Below, in pieces: positions 1-6,127 of a stretch of DNA of 11,037 bases (the stretch's first letter is position 1; each line of letters opens with the position of its first letter). A program made the position numbers and the translations under genes. Origin of the DNA: Oscillospiraceae bacterium (GTDB lineage Bacteria; Bacillota; Clostridia; Oscillospirales; Acutalibacteraceae); contig CADBMQ010000144.1 of assembly GCA_902795765.1 (NCBI GenBank), forward strand, positions 1 through 11,037, given 5' to 3'. The notes under the pieces are model-generated. The model was given only the letters and a program-made list of their open reading frames with translations, made no database searches and was not told the DNA's origin.

Positions 1-587
1 ATATGCGGTTTTTGTCGCCACAAAATCTCACTCGGCGCACCACACTCGACAAAAGTTTTCAAAACAAACGGGATACGGCTATCGTTTACTCCTGTGTTGA
101 GTTTTCCATCCGAAAAAGTTCCTGCACCACCCTCGCCAAACTGAACATTCGACTCGGGATTGAGCCGTCCACTCTGCCAAAAGTTTTCGACACTTTTTAC
201 TCGCTCGGCAACCGACTGACCTCGCTCAATTACAAGTGGGGCAAGTCCCGACTTCGCCAAAACATACGCACAAAAAAGTCCCGACGGTCCTGCCCCGACA
301 ATTATCGGTCGAGCAGAATTTTTGTTTTTGAGTTCGGGAATTATGTATTCAAGCCGTTTATACTCACTTGCACATTTGCGAGTTTTCAGCAGTCGCTTTT
401 CGTTCGGTGCATTGACGGCAAACGAGCCTTGATAATGCACGTCCGACTTATCTCGTGCATCGACCGACAACTTTAAAAGGCTTATATCTCCGAGCGAGTT
501 GCTCGGCACTTTTAGCGAACTGCCGATTTTTTCACGAATGATATTTTCGTCATAGTCGAGTGGCAATTTTACGCTGACTTTTATCAT
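1..587 (-). CDS. COG2509-type NAD(P)/FAD-dependent dehydrogenase, N-terminal part (cut by window edge)
   Basis: This is the first 195 codons of a gene that runs off the left edge of the window. Residues 1-60 form the small alpha/beta N-terminal domain usual for this family (IKVSVKLPLDY at the start, then LSVDARDKSDVHY near 41-52). A Rossmann FAD-binding motif GAGPSG follows at 98-103, with the acidic end of the second strand at Glu121 (VIERG). The family hallmark GEGGAGTFSDGKLNT is at 151-165. Family members are usually a little over 500 residues, so more than half is missing here. They are soluble flavoproteins whose substrate is not established. The ATG at 587-585 overlaps the stop codon of the preceding flavoprotein gene as ATGA, which implies translational coupling in one operon. 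The family call is firm; the exact reaction is unknown. Confidence 0.9.
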   Translation of the reverse strand, partial: MIKVSVKLPLDYDENIIREKIGSSLKVPSNSLGDISLLKLSVDARDKSDVHYQGSFAVNAPNEKRLLKTRKCASEYKRLEYIIPELKNKNSARPIIVGAGPSGLFCAYVLAKSGLAPLVIERGQSVAERVKSVENFWQSGRLNPESNVQFGEGGAGTFSDGKLNTGVNDSRIPFVLKTFVECGAPSEILWRQKPH

Positions 588-1798
588 AATACTGCCGCCT
601 TGCCTGCCATAACACCCGATGAGAACGCCCATTGCAGATTGTATCCACCGCAATCGCCCGTTACATCAAGCACCTCGCCACACGCAAAAAGCCCTTTGCA
701 CAAGCGAGATTCCATTGTATGATTGTCGAAATCCTTTGTCAAAATTCCTCCTGCGGTGACCTGAGCATTCTGGAATCCCTTTGTACCAAGCACCTCTAAA
801 TCGAACGATTTAAGCGTTGTTACGAGTCGGTCTATCTCTCTTGCGGAGAGGTTGTCTGCCGATGTTGAAAGTGGTATTTGGCAATATTTCACAATAATCT
901 GACCGACTTTTTTATTTATCATAGGAGATAAGAGATTATCTGCTTTCAAATCGTTGCAGAACGGATTGTCTATTATTTTTCGGATGTTTTCGTGGATTTC
1001 TGCGTGGGTAAATTCGGGCATCAAATCGAGCGAAATTTTGAATTTCTCGCCATCACGAACTCCCGATGAGAGTTGGAAAACAGGCGGTCCTGAAATTCCG
1101 TAATCTGCGAACATCACCTGTCCATAGTCCGTGCGAATGGCTTTTGAGTTCTGCTTCAAAGTCACATTCGCATAAACTTTTATTCCCTTTAACTGACGAG
1201 TTAGCGTATTATCTGTGCGAATTTGAGTTATAGCAGGACGGATTTTATTGCGATGATGCCCGAACATTTCAAGCAGTTCATACCCCGAACCATCTGTTCC
1301 GAGATGCGGACTGCTGCTGCCTCCAACTGCGACTATAACTCGGTCGAACTTCTCGCCGCAAACATCAAATCCCATTGAGTTTTTGCTTATCTGCTCGATT
1401 TTCGCACCGCAAATTGTTTTGACGCCAACTCGCTCACAACGCAAACGCATAACATCGAGAATTGTGGACGCAGTTTCCGAATATGGATAGTATTTGCCGT
1501 TTTCACATCTGAAAAGCACACCGAGCTTTGAGAACTCATTTAAAAGAGCAAGATGATTGAAATTATAAAGCGCATATCTCGGAAAGTCGGGCTGGTCGCT
1601 ATAATAGTGGATAAGATTACCGTCTTTTTCTTCCAAAACATTTTTATTTGTTATATTGCATCTGCCATTGCCTGTTGACAAAAGTTTTTTGCCAACACGG
1701 TCCATTCTCTCAAAAATAGTGACGCTTGCACCGCTCTCACGAGCTGTCAGAGCCGCCGTCATACCTGATGCGCCACCACCGATTATTGCTATTTTCAC
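584..1798 (-). CDS. HI0933/BaiN-family FAD-dependent oxidoreductase
   Basis: A 404-residue flavoprotein of the HI0933 (YhiN/BaiN) family. Residues 3-12 hold the dinucleotide-binding motif IAIIGGGASG, with Glu30 (FER) closing the Rossmann fold. The family signature GKKLLSTGNGRCNITN is at 36-51. The C-terminal FAD-closing segment carries the GEVLDV and GGYNLQWAFSSG motifs. The reading frame is open further upstream, but the GTG at 1798-1796 is chosen because GGAGG lies 7 nt before it, because the family begins directly with the FAD motif, and because this GTG overlaps the stop of the upstream membrane-protein gene as GTGA. Family members include BaiN-like bile-acid enzymes, but most have unknown substrates, so only the flavoprotein class is called. 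The gene ends in an ATGA overlap with the COG2509-type gene. Confidence 0.92.
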   Translation of the reverse strand: MKIAIIGGGASGMTAALTARESGASVTIFERMDRVGKKLLSTGNGRCNITNKNVLEEKDGNLIHYYSDQPDFPRYALYNFNHLALLNEFSKLGVLFRCENGKYYPYSETASTILDVMRLRCERVGVKTICGAKIEQISKNSMGFDVCGEKFDRVIVAVGGSSSPHLGTDGSGYELLEMFGHHRNKIRPAITQIRTDNTLTRQLKGIKVYANVTLKQNSKAIRTDYGQVMFADYGISGPPVFQLSSGVRDGEKFKISLDLMPEFTHAEIHENIRKIIDNPFCNDLKADNLLSPMINKKVGQIIVKYCQIPLSTSADNLSAREIDRLVTTLKSFDLEVLGTKGFQNAQVTAGGILTKDFDNHTMESRLCKGLFACGEVLDVTGDCGGYNLQWAFSSGVMAGKAAVL

Positions 1799-2523
1799 GC
1801 TTTTGCCTCCTGATTTATTTTTCGTTTTGCGATAATTGGAAGCGCAATTCCTGCAACACAAAATGCGATAACAACAATCGCCAAAGGAATTGTGCCGTAT
1901 GTAAATACTGCTCCGGCAGGGTCGAAAATTATATCAAGCACAAAAATTACAAACGTCGCTCCGCACAAAAGAATGTTAATTACAAGCAATGTTACGAACT
2001 GTTTCAGGTCGGTCACATCGAGTGTCACACTTGCAAACATAAGCGTGAACAACACCGCAAAAACAGGTAGGAAAAAGAACAGATATGTAAACCTCTCGTT
2101 CATAAAATAGCAATTCAGCGAAAGTCCTGTCACCATTAGGACATACAATGTGAAAAAGCCCCAAAAGTGGGTGTATTTTGGAGTTATTTTGCCAAACGAC
2201 TGTCCAATCGCATAGACGATTGGCAGAAGGAACGACAATATACACATCAAAATCATAAAAACATAGCCGTATGTATCGCTGAGTTCAAACTTACCGATTT
2301 CAACATCTGTTTTGTAAAATTCCAAATACGCATCATAATAACTAAAAATATACTGCTCTGTGAGATCGCTATAAATCGGTGCGAACAAAATCAAAATCAC
2401 ACTTGCTATTACCGAAAAAGCCGAATACTGCAATCGCATACAAAACGGCTTTTGCGAACGAAATTGGTATATCATAGCAGAGCCGATTATTGCTACTGCC
2501 GTACACAACGTTACTGCTGTCAT
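1795..2523 (-). CDS. Hypothetical multi-pass membrane protein (about 7 TM)
   Basis: A 242-residue protein of no family I recognise. Hydrophobic stretches at about 2-18, 35-52, 86-109, 119-138, 144-166, 174-198 and 207-231 suggest seven membrane helices. The loop between helices 2 and 3 (about 53-85) is longer and rich in Tyr and acidic residues, and the tail KRKINQEAKA is basic and probably cytoplasmic. The ATG start has a good Shine-Dalgarno (AAGGAAG) and sits behind a consensus-like promoter at 2556-2584, so this is the first gene of its operon. Its stop overlaps the GTG of the HI0933-type flavoprotein, so the two are probably translated together. A role linked to the flavoproteins, such as membrane redox, is possible but is only a guess from the context. 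Confidence 0.8.
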   Translation of the reverse strand: MTAVTLCTAVAIIGSAMIYQFRSQKPFCMRLQYSAFSVIASVILILFAPIYSDLTEQYIFSYYDAYLEFYKTDVEIGKFELSDTYGYVFMILMCILSFLLPIVYAIGQSFGKITPKYTHFWGFFTLYVLMVTGLSLNCYFMNERFTYLFFFLPVFAVLFTLMFASVTLDVTDLKQFVTLLVINILLCGATFVIFVLDIIFDPAGAVFTYGTIPLAIVVIAFCVAGIALPIIAKRKINQEAKA

Positions 2524-2555
2524 AAAAGCACTTCCTTTTAGGCTTAGTTATCATA

Positions 2556-2584
2556 ATTATACCAAAAATCATCGTTTTTTTCAA
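2556..2584 (-). promoter_or_regulatory. Vegetative promoter for the membrane protein/flavoprotein operon
   Basis: Read on the minus strand, TTGAAA (2584-2579) and a perfect TATAAT (2561-2556) are separated by exactly 17 nt. The membrane-protein start codon follows 32 nt downstream of the -10. The promoter lies just after the terminator of the feo operon, which separates the two transcription units. Confidence 0.8.
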
Positions 2585-2596
2585 GCAAAAGAGTCT

Positions 2597-2635
2597 AAAA
2601 AAGCAAAAGCACCCGAACTATAAAAATTCGAGTGC
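2597..2635 (-). terminator. Intrinsic terminator of the feo operon
   Basis: On the minus strand, GCACTCGAA (2635-2627) pairs with TTCGGGTGC (2617-2609) in a 9-bp stem containing one G-U pair and a 9-nt loop, followed by TTTTGCTTTTTT (2608-2597). It begins 20 nt after the stop codon of feoX. An A-rich stretch upstream could lengthen the stem by pairing with the T tract. Confidence 0.85.
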
Positions 2636-2654
2636 CAAAGCCTTTTTTATGGTT

Positions 2655-2828
2655 TTATTTTGTTTTGTGGCAAGTTTCCGACATTGCGCAGTTTGAACAA
2701 CCGCATCCGCAAGACGACTTGCCTTTTTTCTTATTTTTAATTAACACACAAATTACAGAAACCACAACTGCAAGTAGTATCAGCGACATTATAATTGTTC
2801 CGATATTTTCTGAAAGCCACGCAACCAT
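2655..2828 (-). CDS. FeoB-associated Cys-rich membrane protein
   Basis: A 57-residue small protein encoded 18 nt after feoB. Residues 1-9 are a short polar or amphipathic start, and residues 10-30 form one membrane helix (TIIMSLILLAVVVSVICVLI). A basic stretch KNKKKGK at 31-37 follows, then a cysteine cluster CGCGCSNC at 40-47 with a further Cys53. One transmembrane helix plus a short Cys-rich tail directly after feoB is the pattern of the FeoB-associated Cys-rich family found in many Bacillota. The positive-inside rule would place the cysteines in the cytoplasm. They might bind or hand on iron as it leaves FeoB, but that role is inferred. AAAGGAG lies 8 nt before the ATG. The gene is easily missed because it is so short. 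Confidence 0.9.
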   Translation of the reverse strand: MVAWLSENIGTIIMSLILLAVVVSVICVLIKNKKKGKSSCGCGCSNCAMSETCHKTK

Positions 2829-2846
2829 ATCAAAAACTCCTTTCGA

Positions 2847-5363
2847 TTATAACTTGATATTTTTTGTAAGTTTTGTTGCTTCTTTGTACGGACGGAAAAT
2901 CATATAGAGCATAAATCCAAGCAGTATGAACGCACAAACAAGACTAACGATATTTAATACGCCCGTTAAGTTACCCGAAAACAGGTTGCCGAACTGATTT
3001 ATCATAAGTGCTATGACGTAGGCAAAGCCACATTGATAGCCGATTGCAAACCAAGTCCACTTTGCGTTGTTCATCTCTCGTTTTATTGCGCCGATTGCTG
3101 CAAAACAAGGTGCGCAAAGGAGGTTGAACGCAAGGAACGAATAGCCCGAAACCGTTGTAAATGCCGTTGCGAGTGTTTGATAAACTGTTCCGTCACCTGT
3201 ACCATAGAGAATGCCCATTGTTCCAACGATATTTTCTTTTGCGACAAGTCCTGTGATTGATGCAACGGCTGCCTGCCAATTGCCCCATCCAAGTGGTTTG
3301 AATATCCATGCGATTGCGCTACCTATTGTCGCCAAGATTGACGAGTTGAGTTCGTCTTCTGCAAGCATACGGAATTCTCCGTCTACAACACCGAAGAACG
3401 TTGTGAACCACACGAGAATTGTTGAAAGCAAGATGATTGTTCCCGCTTTTTTGATGAACGACCAACCACGTTCCCACATTGAACGAAGCACGTTTTTGAG
3501 TGTCGGCAGATGGTATGCCGGAAGTTCCATTACAAACGGAGCCGGATCGCCCGAGAACATTTTTGTCTTTTTGAGCATAATGCCCGAAACGATGATAGAC
3601 AACATTCCGACAAAGTACGCAGATGTTGCAATTAAAGCTGAGCCACCGAAAATTGCACCTGCTATCATCGAAATGAACGGCACTTTTGCACCACACGGAA
3701 TGAATGTTGTTGTCATAATCGTCATTCGGCGGTCACGCTCGTTTTCGATGGTTCTTGATGCCATAATTCCAGGTACGCCACAGCCTGTGCCGATTAGCAT
3801 TGGTATAAATGATTTGCCTGAAAGCCCGAATTTACGGAACACACGGTCAAGCACGAAGGCGATACGTGCCATATAACCACATGCTTCGAGAAATGCGAGG
3901 AGCAAGAACAAAACGAGCATTTGCGGAACAAATCCGAGTACCGAACCGACGCCTGCTACGATTCCGTTTAACACAACTCCACGGACAATTTCACCTGCAC
4001 CTGTGGTTGATACATTGATTGCATCAAGGAATTTTTCAACTAAAACAGGAACACCAGGTACCCACACACCATAGTTGGCAGGATCGGGTTCATCAAATCC
4101 TTTTTCTTCAAAATATTTCACCGCATCAACATAAGTTATCGGGATTGTTGTTTCTTCATCAGCGGACGGTGGAATTGCATCGTAATAAACTGTGAACTCT
4201 TCCGTTGCGAGTGTTTCCTCATCTTCAATCTCGATAGTTGCCGATTTGGTTTCGGGTTTTAGTGATTTGAGTTCACTGAGCGCTTTTGTTGCATCAAAAT
4301 CTTCGGATTCAATGTCAATTTCCTTAAAAGCGCTAACTGCGTTCATAGCATTTGTGTATTCCTCCGCAGATTCTTCATAGGCAGACGAGCCGATGCCAAA
4401 CAGATGCCATCCGTCACCAAAAAGTCCGTCATTCGCCCAATCTGTTGCGGCAGAGCCGACTCCGACCATCGAAATCCAATAGACAAGGAACATTATTACC
4501 GCAAAAATCGGGAGACCGAGCCAACGGTTGGTGACGATTTTGTCAATTTTATCGGAAGTTGTCAACGCTCCTGCACTCTTTTTCTTATAACACGCTTTGA
4601 GTATGGAAGAAATGTAGATGTAGCGCTCGTTCGTGATTATCGACTCGGCATCGTCGTCCATCTCTTTTTCTGCGGCTAAAATATCCAACTCGATATGTGC
4701 CATTTTTTCGGGTGGAATTGCCATTTCTTCAAGCACCTTGTCATCTCGCTCGAAAATTTTAATCGCATACCATCTTTGTTGCTCTTCGGGCATTGAATGG
4801 AGAGTTGCCTCCTCGATATGCGCTATTGCGTGTTCAACTGAACCTGAGAATGTGTGCATCGGGACTGTTTTTCCCGATTTTGCAACTTCAATCGCCATTT
4901 CAGCGGCATCTGTAATTCCCGTGCCTTTTAACGCAGAAATTTCGACAATTTTGCAACCGAGTTGTCGAGAAAGTTCTTTCGTATCAATTTTATCACCGTT
5001 TTTTTGCACGACATCCATCATATTTATCGCAATCACAACGGGAATGCCAATCTCGACAAGTTGAGTTGTGAGATAGAGATTTCGCTCCAAGTTTGTGCCG
5101 TCGATTATATTCAAAATCGCATCGGGACGCTCATTTAAAAGATAATTTCTCGCAACCACCTCTTCGAGTGTGTACGGCGAGAGCGAATAGATACCAGGTA
5201 GGTCGGTTATGATTACATCGCTATGCTTTTTTAGTTTGCCTTCCTTTTTCTCGACTGTTACTCCCGGCCAGTTGCCGACAAACTGATTTGAGCCTGTCAA
5301 CGCATTAAAAAGCGTTGTTTTTCCGCAGTTCGGATTACCTGCGAGTGCTATTTTAATACTCAT
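2847..5363 (-). CDS. feoB: Ferrous iron transporter FeoB with enlarged TM1-TM2 loop
   Basis: An 838-residue Fe(II) importer of the cytoplasmic membrane. The N-terminal G domain shows G1 GNPNCGKTT (9-17), G3 DLPG (54-57), G4 NMMD (114-117) and G5 SALKG (143-147), followed by a helical guanine-dissociation-inhibitor-like region to about 275. The first membrane helix lies at about 282-303. The transport core follows from about 460, with the first gate motif GTGCGVPGIMASR (525-537), PCGAKVPF (556-563) and the second gate motif CAPCFAAIGAIKRE (750-763). It is longer than E. coli FeoB (773 residues), largely because of an acidic segment at about 304-455 between the first two helices. The ATG follows an AAGGAAG site. 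The gene is third in the operon, after two feoA genes, with an inverted-repeat operator candidate in the gap before it. Confidence 0.98.
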   Translation of the reverse strand: MSIKIALAGNPNCGKTTLFNALTGSNQFVGNWPGVTVEKKEGKLKKHSDVIITDLPGIYSLSPYTLEEVVARNYLLNERPDAILNIIDGTNLERNLYLTTQLVEIGIPVVIAINMMDVVQKNGDKIDTKELSRQLGCKIVEISALKGTGITDAAEMAIEVAKSGKTVPMHTFSGSVEHAIAHIEEATLHSMPEEQQRWYAIKIFERDDKVLEEMAIPPEKMAHIELDILAAEKEMDDDAESIITNERYIYISSILKACYKKKSAGALTTSDKIDKIVTNRWLGLPIFAVIMFLVYWISMVGVGSAATDWANDGLFGDGWHLFGIGSSAYEESAEEYTNAMNAVSAFKEIDIESEDFDATKALSELKSLKPETKSATIEIEDEETLATEEFTVYYDAIPPSADEETTIPITYVDAVKYFEEKGFDEPDPANYGVWVPGVPVLVEKFLDAINVSTTGAGEIVRGVVLNGIVAGVGSVLGFVPQMLVLFLLLAFLEACGYMARIAFVLDRVFRKFGLSGKSFIPMLIGTGCGVPGIMASRTIENERDRRMTIMTTTFIPCGAKVPFISMIAGAIFGGSALIATSAYFVGMLSIIVSGIMLKKTKMFSGDPAPFVMELPAYHLPTLKNVLRSMWERGWSFIKKAGTIILLSTILVWFTTFFGVVDGEFRMLAEDELNSSILATIGSAIAWIFKPLGWGNWQAAVASITGLVAKENIVGTMGILYGTGDGTVYQTLATAFTTVSGYSFLAFNLLCAPCFAAIGAIKREMNNAKWTWFAIGYQCGFAYVIALMINQFGNLFSGNLTGVLNIVSLVCAFILLGFMLYMIFRPYKEATKLTKNIKL

Positions 5364-5383
5364 ATTTACTTCCTTTCTTTTTA

Positions 5384-5399
5384 GTTACCGTAGGGTAAC
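5384..5399. promoter_or_regulatory. Internal operator candidate (site 4) between feoA2 and feoB
   Basis: GTTACC-GTAG-GGTAAC is an inverted repeat with perfect 6-bp arms and a 4-nt spacer. It matches the three sites at the feo promoter (GTTASC-N4-GSTAAC, preceded by A). It lies 20 nt upstream of the feoB start, just before its Shine-Dalgarno. I see no credible promoter overlapping it, so if it is bound it may act as an elongation block. It could instead act as an RNA hairpin near the feoB ribosome site. Confidence 0.65.
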
Positions 5400-5407
5400 C
5401 AATGTGC

Positions 5408-5434
5408 AAAAAATAAAAAGTCTTTATTCGACTT
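5408..5434 (-). terminator. Weak hairpin plus U-rich tract after feoA2 (possible attenuator)
   Basis: On the minus strand AAGTC (5434-5430) and GACTT (5422-5418) form a 5-bp stem with a 7-nt loop containing the feoA2 stop codon, followed by TTTATTTTTT. The stem is AT-rich and short, so it would be at best a partial terminator lowering read-through into feoB. Chance cannot be excluded. Confidence 0.3.
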
Positions 5435-5645
5435 CAATCTTTTCGGCGTCTGCTTTTCGCAAACTAAGTTCATAACCACGGACTGTTATTTCAATCGGGT
5501 CGCCAAGTGGGGCAACTTTTTGGACATAAATTTCAACACCCTTTGTTATGCCCATATCCATAATTCTGCGTTTTATCGCGCCTTCGCCATGGAGTTTTAC
5601 AATCCTTGCAGTTTGACCGATTTTCACGTCTTTCAAAGTTTTCAT
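5424..5645 (-). CDS. feoA: FeoA-family protein (second copy)
   Basis: A 73-residue cytoplasmic protein with the SH3-like FeoA fold, thought to work with FeoB in Fe(II) uptake. It matches the family's classic pattern: the start MKTLKDVKIGQTARIVKL, the central RRIMDMGITKG (about 27-37), then VAPLGDPIEITVRGYELSLRKADAEKIEV to the end. An AAAGGAAAAG Shine-Dalgarno lies upstream of the ATG. It lies 49 nt after the first feoA and 60 nt before feoB. Of the two copies this one is closer to the canonical FeoA, carrying the LGDPIEI.VRGY.LSLRK core, so it is the likelier direct partner of FeoB. That assignment is an inference. Confidence 0.95.
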   Translation of the reverse strand: MKTLKDVKIGQTARIVKLHGEGAIKRRIMDMGITKGVEIYVQKVAPLGDPIEITVRGYELSLRKADAEKIEVE

Positions 5646-5694
5646 ATACTCTTTTCCTTTCGTTTCAGTTCAATAAAAATGCCGTGAAGTGGCT

Positions 5695-5907
5695 TTATAC
5701 CATAATTTTTCGTGCCATTTCTTCGCTTATAGCAACTCTCGATTCCTTGACATTAACGATGACATTTCCGCCAAGAGCAGTTATTATTTTGATATTTCCA
5801 CCAACGACAAAGCCAAGATTTTCGAGATGTTTTTTCACTTCTGCACTTCCTCCGATTTTCTTGACTGTGTTTTCTTCGCCTACTGTCGCAAGTGCCAAAG
5901 GCATCAT
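5695..5907 (-). CDS. FeoA-family protein (first copy, divergent)
   Basis: A 70-residue FeoA-domain protein and the first gene of the feo operon. It shows the variant seen in the upstream FeoA of many clostridial tandem pairs: PLALATVGEENTVKKIGG, then HLENLGFVVGGNIKII (about 27-42), GGNVIVNVKESRVAIS and the end EEMARKIMV. The LGDP motif of the second copy is replaced by LGGN. Two ATG codons are in tandem (5907 and 5904). The first is used here because AGAGGGG lies 9 nt ahead of it. The gene follows a leader of roughly 84 nt that contains two operator-like inverted repeats. Its job is presumably to modulate FeoB, but how the two FeoA copies differ in function is not known to me. Confidence 0.92.
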   Translation of the reverse strand: MMPLALATVGEENTVKKIGGSAEVKKHLENLGFVVGGNIKIITALGGNVIVNVKESRVAISEEMARKIMV

Positions 5908-5926
5908 TTTTTATTTCCCCTCTTTC

Positions 5927-5946
5927 AAGTTAGCGTGCGCTAACTT
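5927..5946. promoter_or_regulatory. Operator candidate (site 3) in the feo leader
   Basis: AAGTTAGCGTGCGCTAACTT has 9-bp perfect inverted arms around a 2-nt centre. It contains the shared core GTTAGC-N4-GCTAAC at 5929-5944, and is the most symmetrical of the four sites. It lies just upstream of the feoA1 Shine-Dalgarno (5917-5923), inside the transcribed leader, so it could also form an 8-bp RNA stem with a 4-nt loop. Confidence 0.75.
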
Positions 5947-5969
5947 ATGATTTTAAATAACAGTCAGCA

Positions 5970-5985
5970 GTTACCTACCGCTAAC
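5970..5985. promoter_or_regulatory. Operator candidate (site 2) just downstream of the feo start site
   Basis: GTTACC-TACC-GCTAAC has the same half-sites and 4-nt spacing as the neighbouring repeats. It begins about 13 nt downstream of the feo -10 element, so a bound repressor would overlap the early transcribed region. Its centre is 34 bp from site 1 and 41 bp from site 3. Confidence 0.7.
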
Positions 5986-5997
5986 CTTACGCTATAT

Positions 5998-6026
5998 ATT
6001 ATAGTTACCCTTTGCTAACTTGTCAA
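5998..6026 (-). promoter_or_regulatory. Consensus promoter of the feo operon
   Basis: On the minus strand a perfect TTGACA (6026-6021) and a perfect TATAAT (6003-5998) are 17 nt apart. This is the ideal vegetative sigma promoter, and such strength implies that it needs a repressor. Transcription should begin near 5991, giving a leader of about 84 nt before feoA1. The spacer is filled by an operator-like repeat. Confidence 0.9.
6004..6019. promoter_or_regulatory. Operator candidate (site 1) inside the feo promoter spacer
   Basis: GTTACC-CTTT-GCTAAC occupies 16 of the 17 spacer bases between the feo -35 and -10 elements. A protein bound here would exclude RNA polymerase. This copy is not part of the feo transcript, which favours a DNA-binding role for the whole family of repeats. 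The half-site GTTAGC resembles the inner part of the DtxR/IdeR operator (TTAGGTTAGC), and a DtxR-type gene lies next to it. Confidence 0.8.
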
Positions 6027-6073
6027 GTGTTTTTTGTAAAATTTTTTATTTTTTTCTGCTAAAAACACAAAAC

Positions 6074-6102
6074 TTGATTTTAAGTTCGTTTTATGATATA
6101 AT
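6074..6102 (+). promoter_or_regulatory. Promoter of the DtxR-type regulator gene
   Basis: TTGATT (6074-6079) and a perfect TATAAT (6097-6102) are separated by 17 nt. Transcription would begin near 6109, leaving only about 20 nt before the TTG start codon. No copy of the inverted repeat overlaps this promoter; the nearest (site 1) ends 54 nt upstream of the -35, so autoregulation is not evident. Confidence 0.8.
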
Positions 6103-6127
6103 TCTTACAAAGAAAGAAGGTGGCGTT

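Noticed and set aside
3..476. A 157-codon open frame on the plus strand at the left edge.
   Set aside because: It is antisense to the COG2509-type dehydrogenase, whose motifs are clear on the minus strand.
3211..3876. A 221-codon open frame on the plus strand opposite feoB.
   Set aside because: It lies entirely antisense to the conserved feoB core, has no recognisable domain and no ribosome site that I could find; it is a shadow frame.
4633..5064. A 143-codon plus-strand frame opposite the FeoB G domain.
   Set aside because: The composition is Ser/Ile-rich and low in information, as expected from the reverse of a conserved coding region.
5382..5409. Possible internal promoter for feoB over site 4 (TTGCAC, 16 nt, TAACTA).
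   Set aside because: The -10 matches only two of six consensus bases and would place the start at the Shine-Dalgarno; not credible.
5691..5693. Short GCC-ACTTCAC-GGC-type hairpin between the two feoA genes as a regulatory element.
   Set aside because: Only three base pairs; well within chance.
5908..5991. Possible riboswitch in the feo leader.
   Set aside because: The leader is only about 84 nt and its structure is explained by the two operator repeats; no known metal-riboswitch core was recognised.
6020..6127. A 36-residue N-terminal extension of the regulator from an upstream ATG.
   Set aside because: The extension spans the regulator's own promoter and the -35 of the feo promoter, and the TTG at 6128 has a proper ribosome site and fits the family start.
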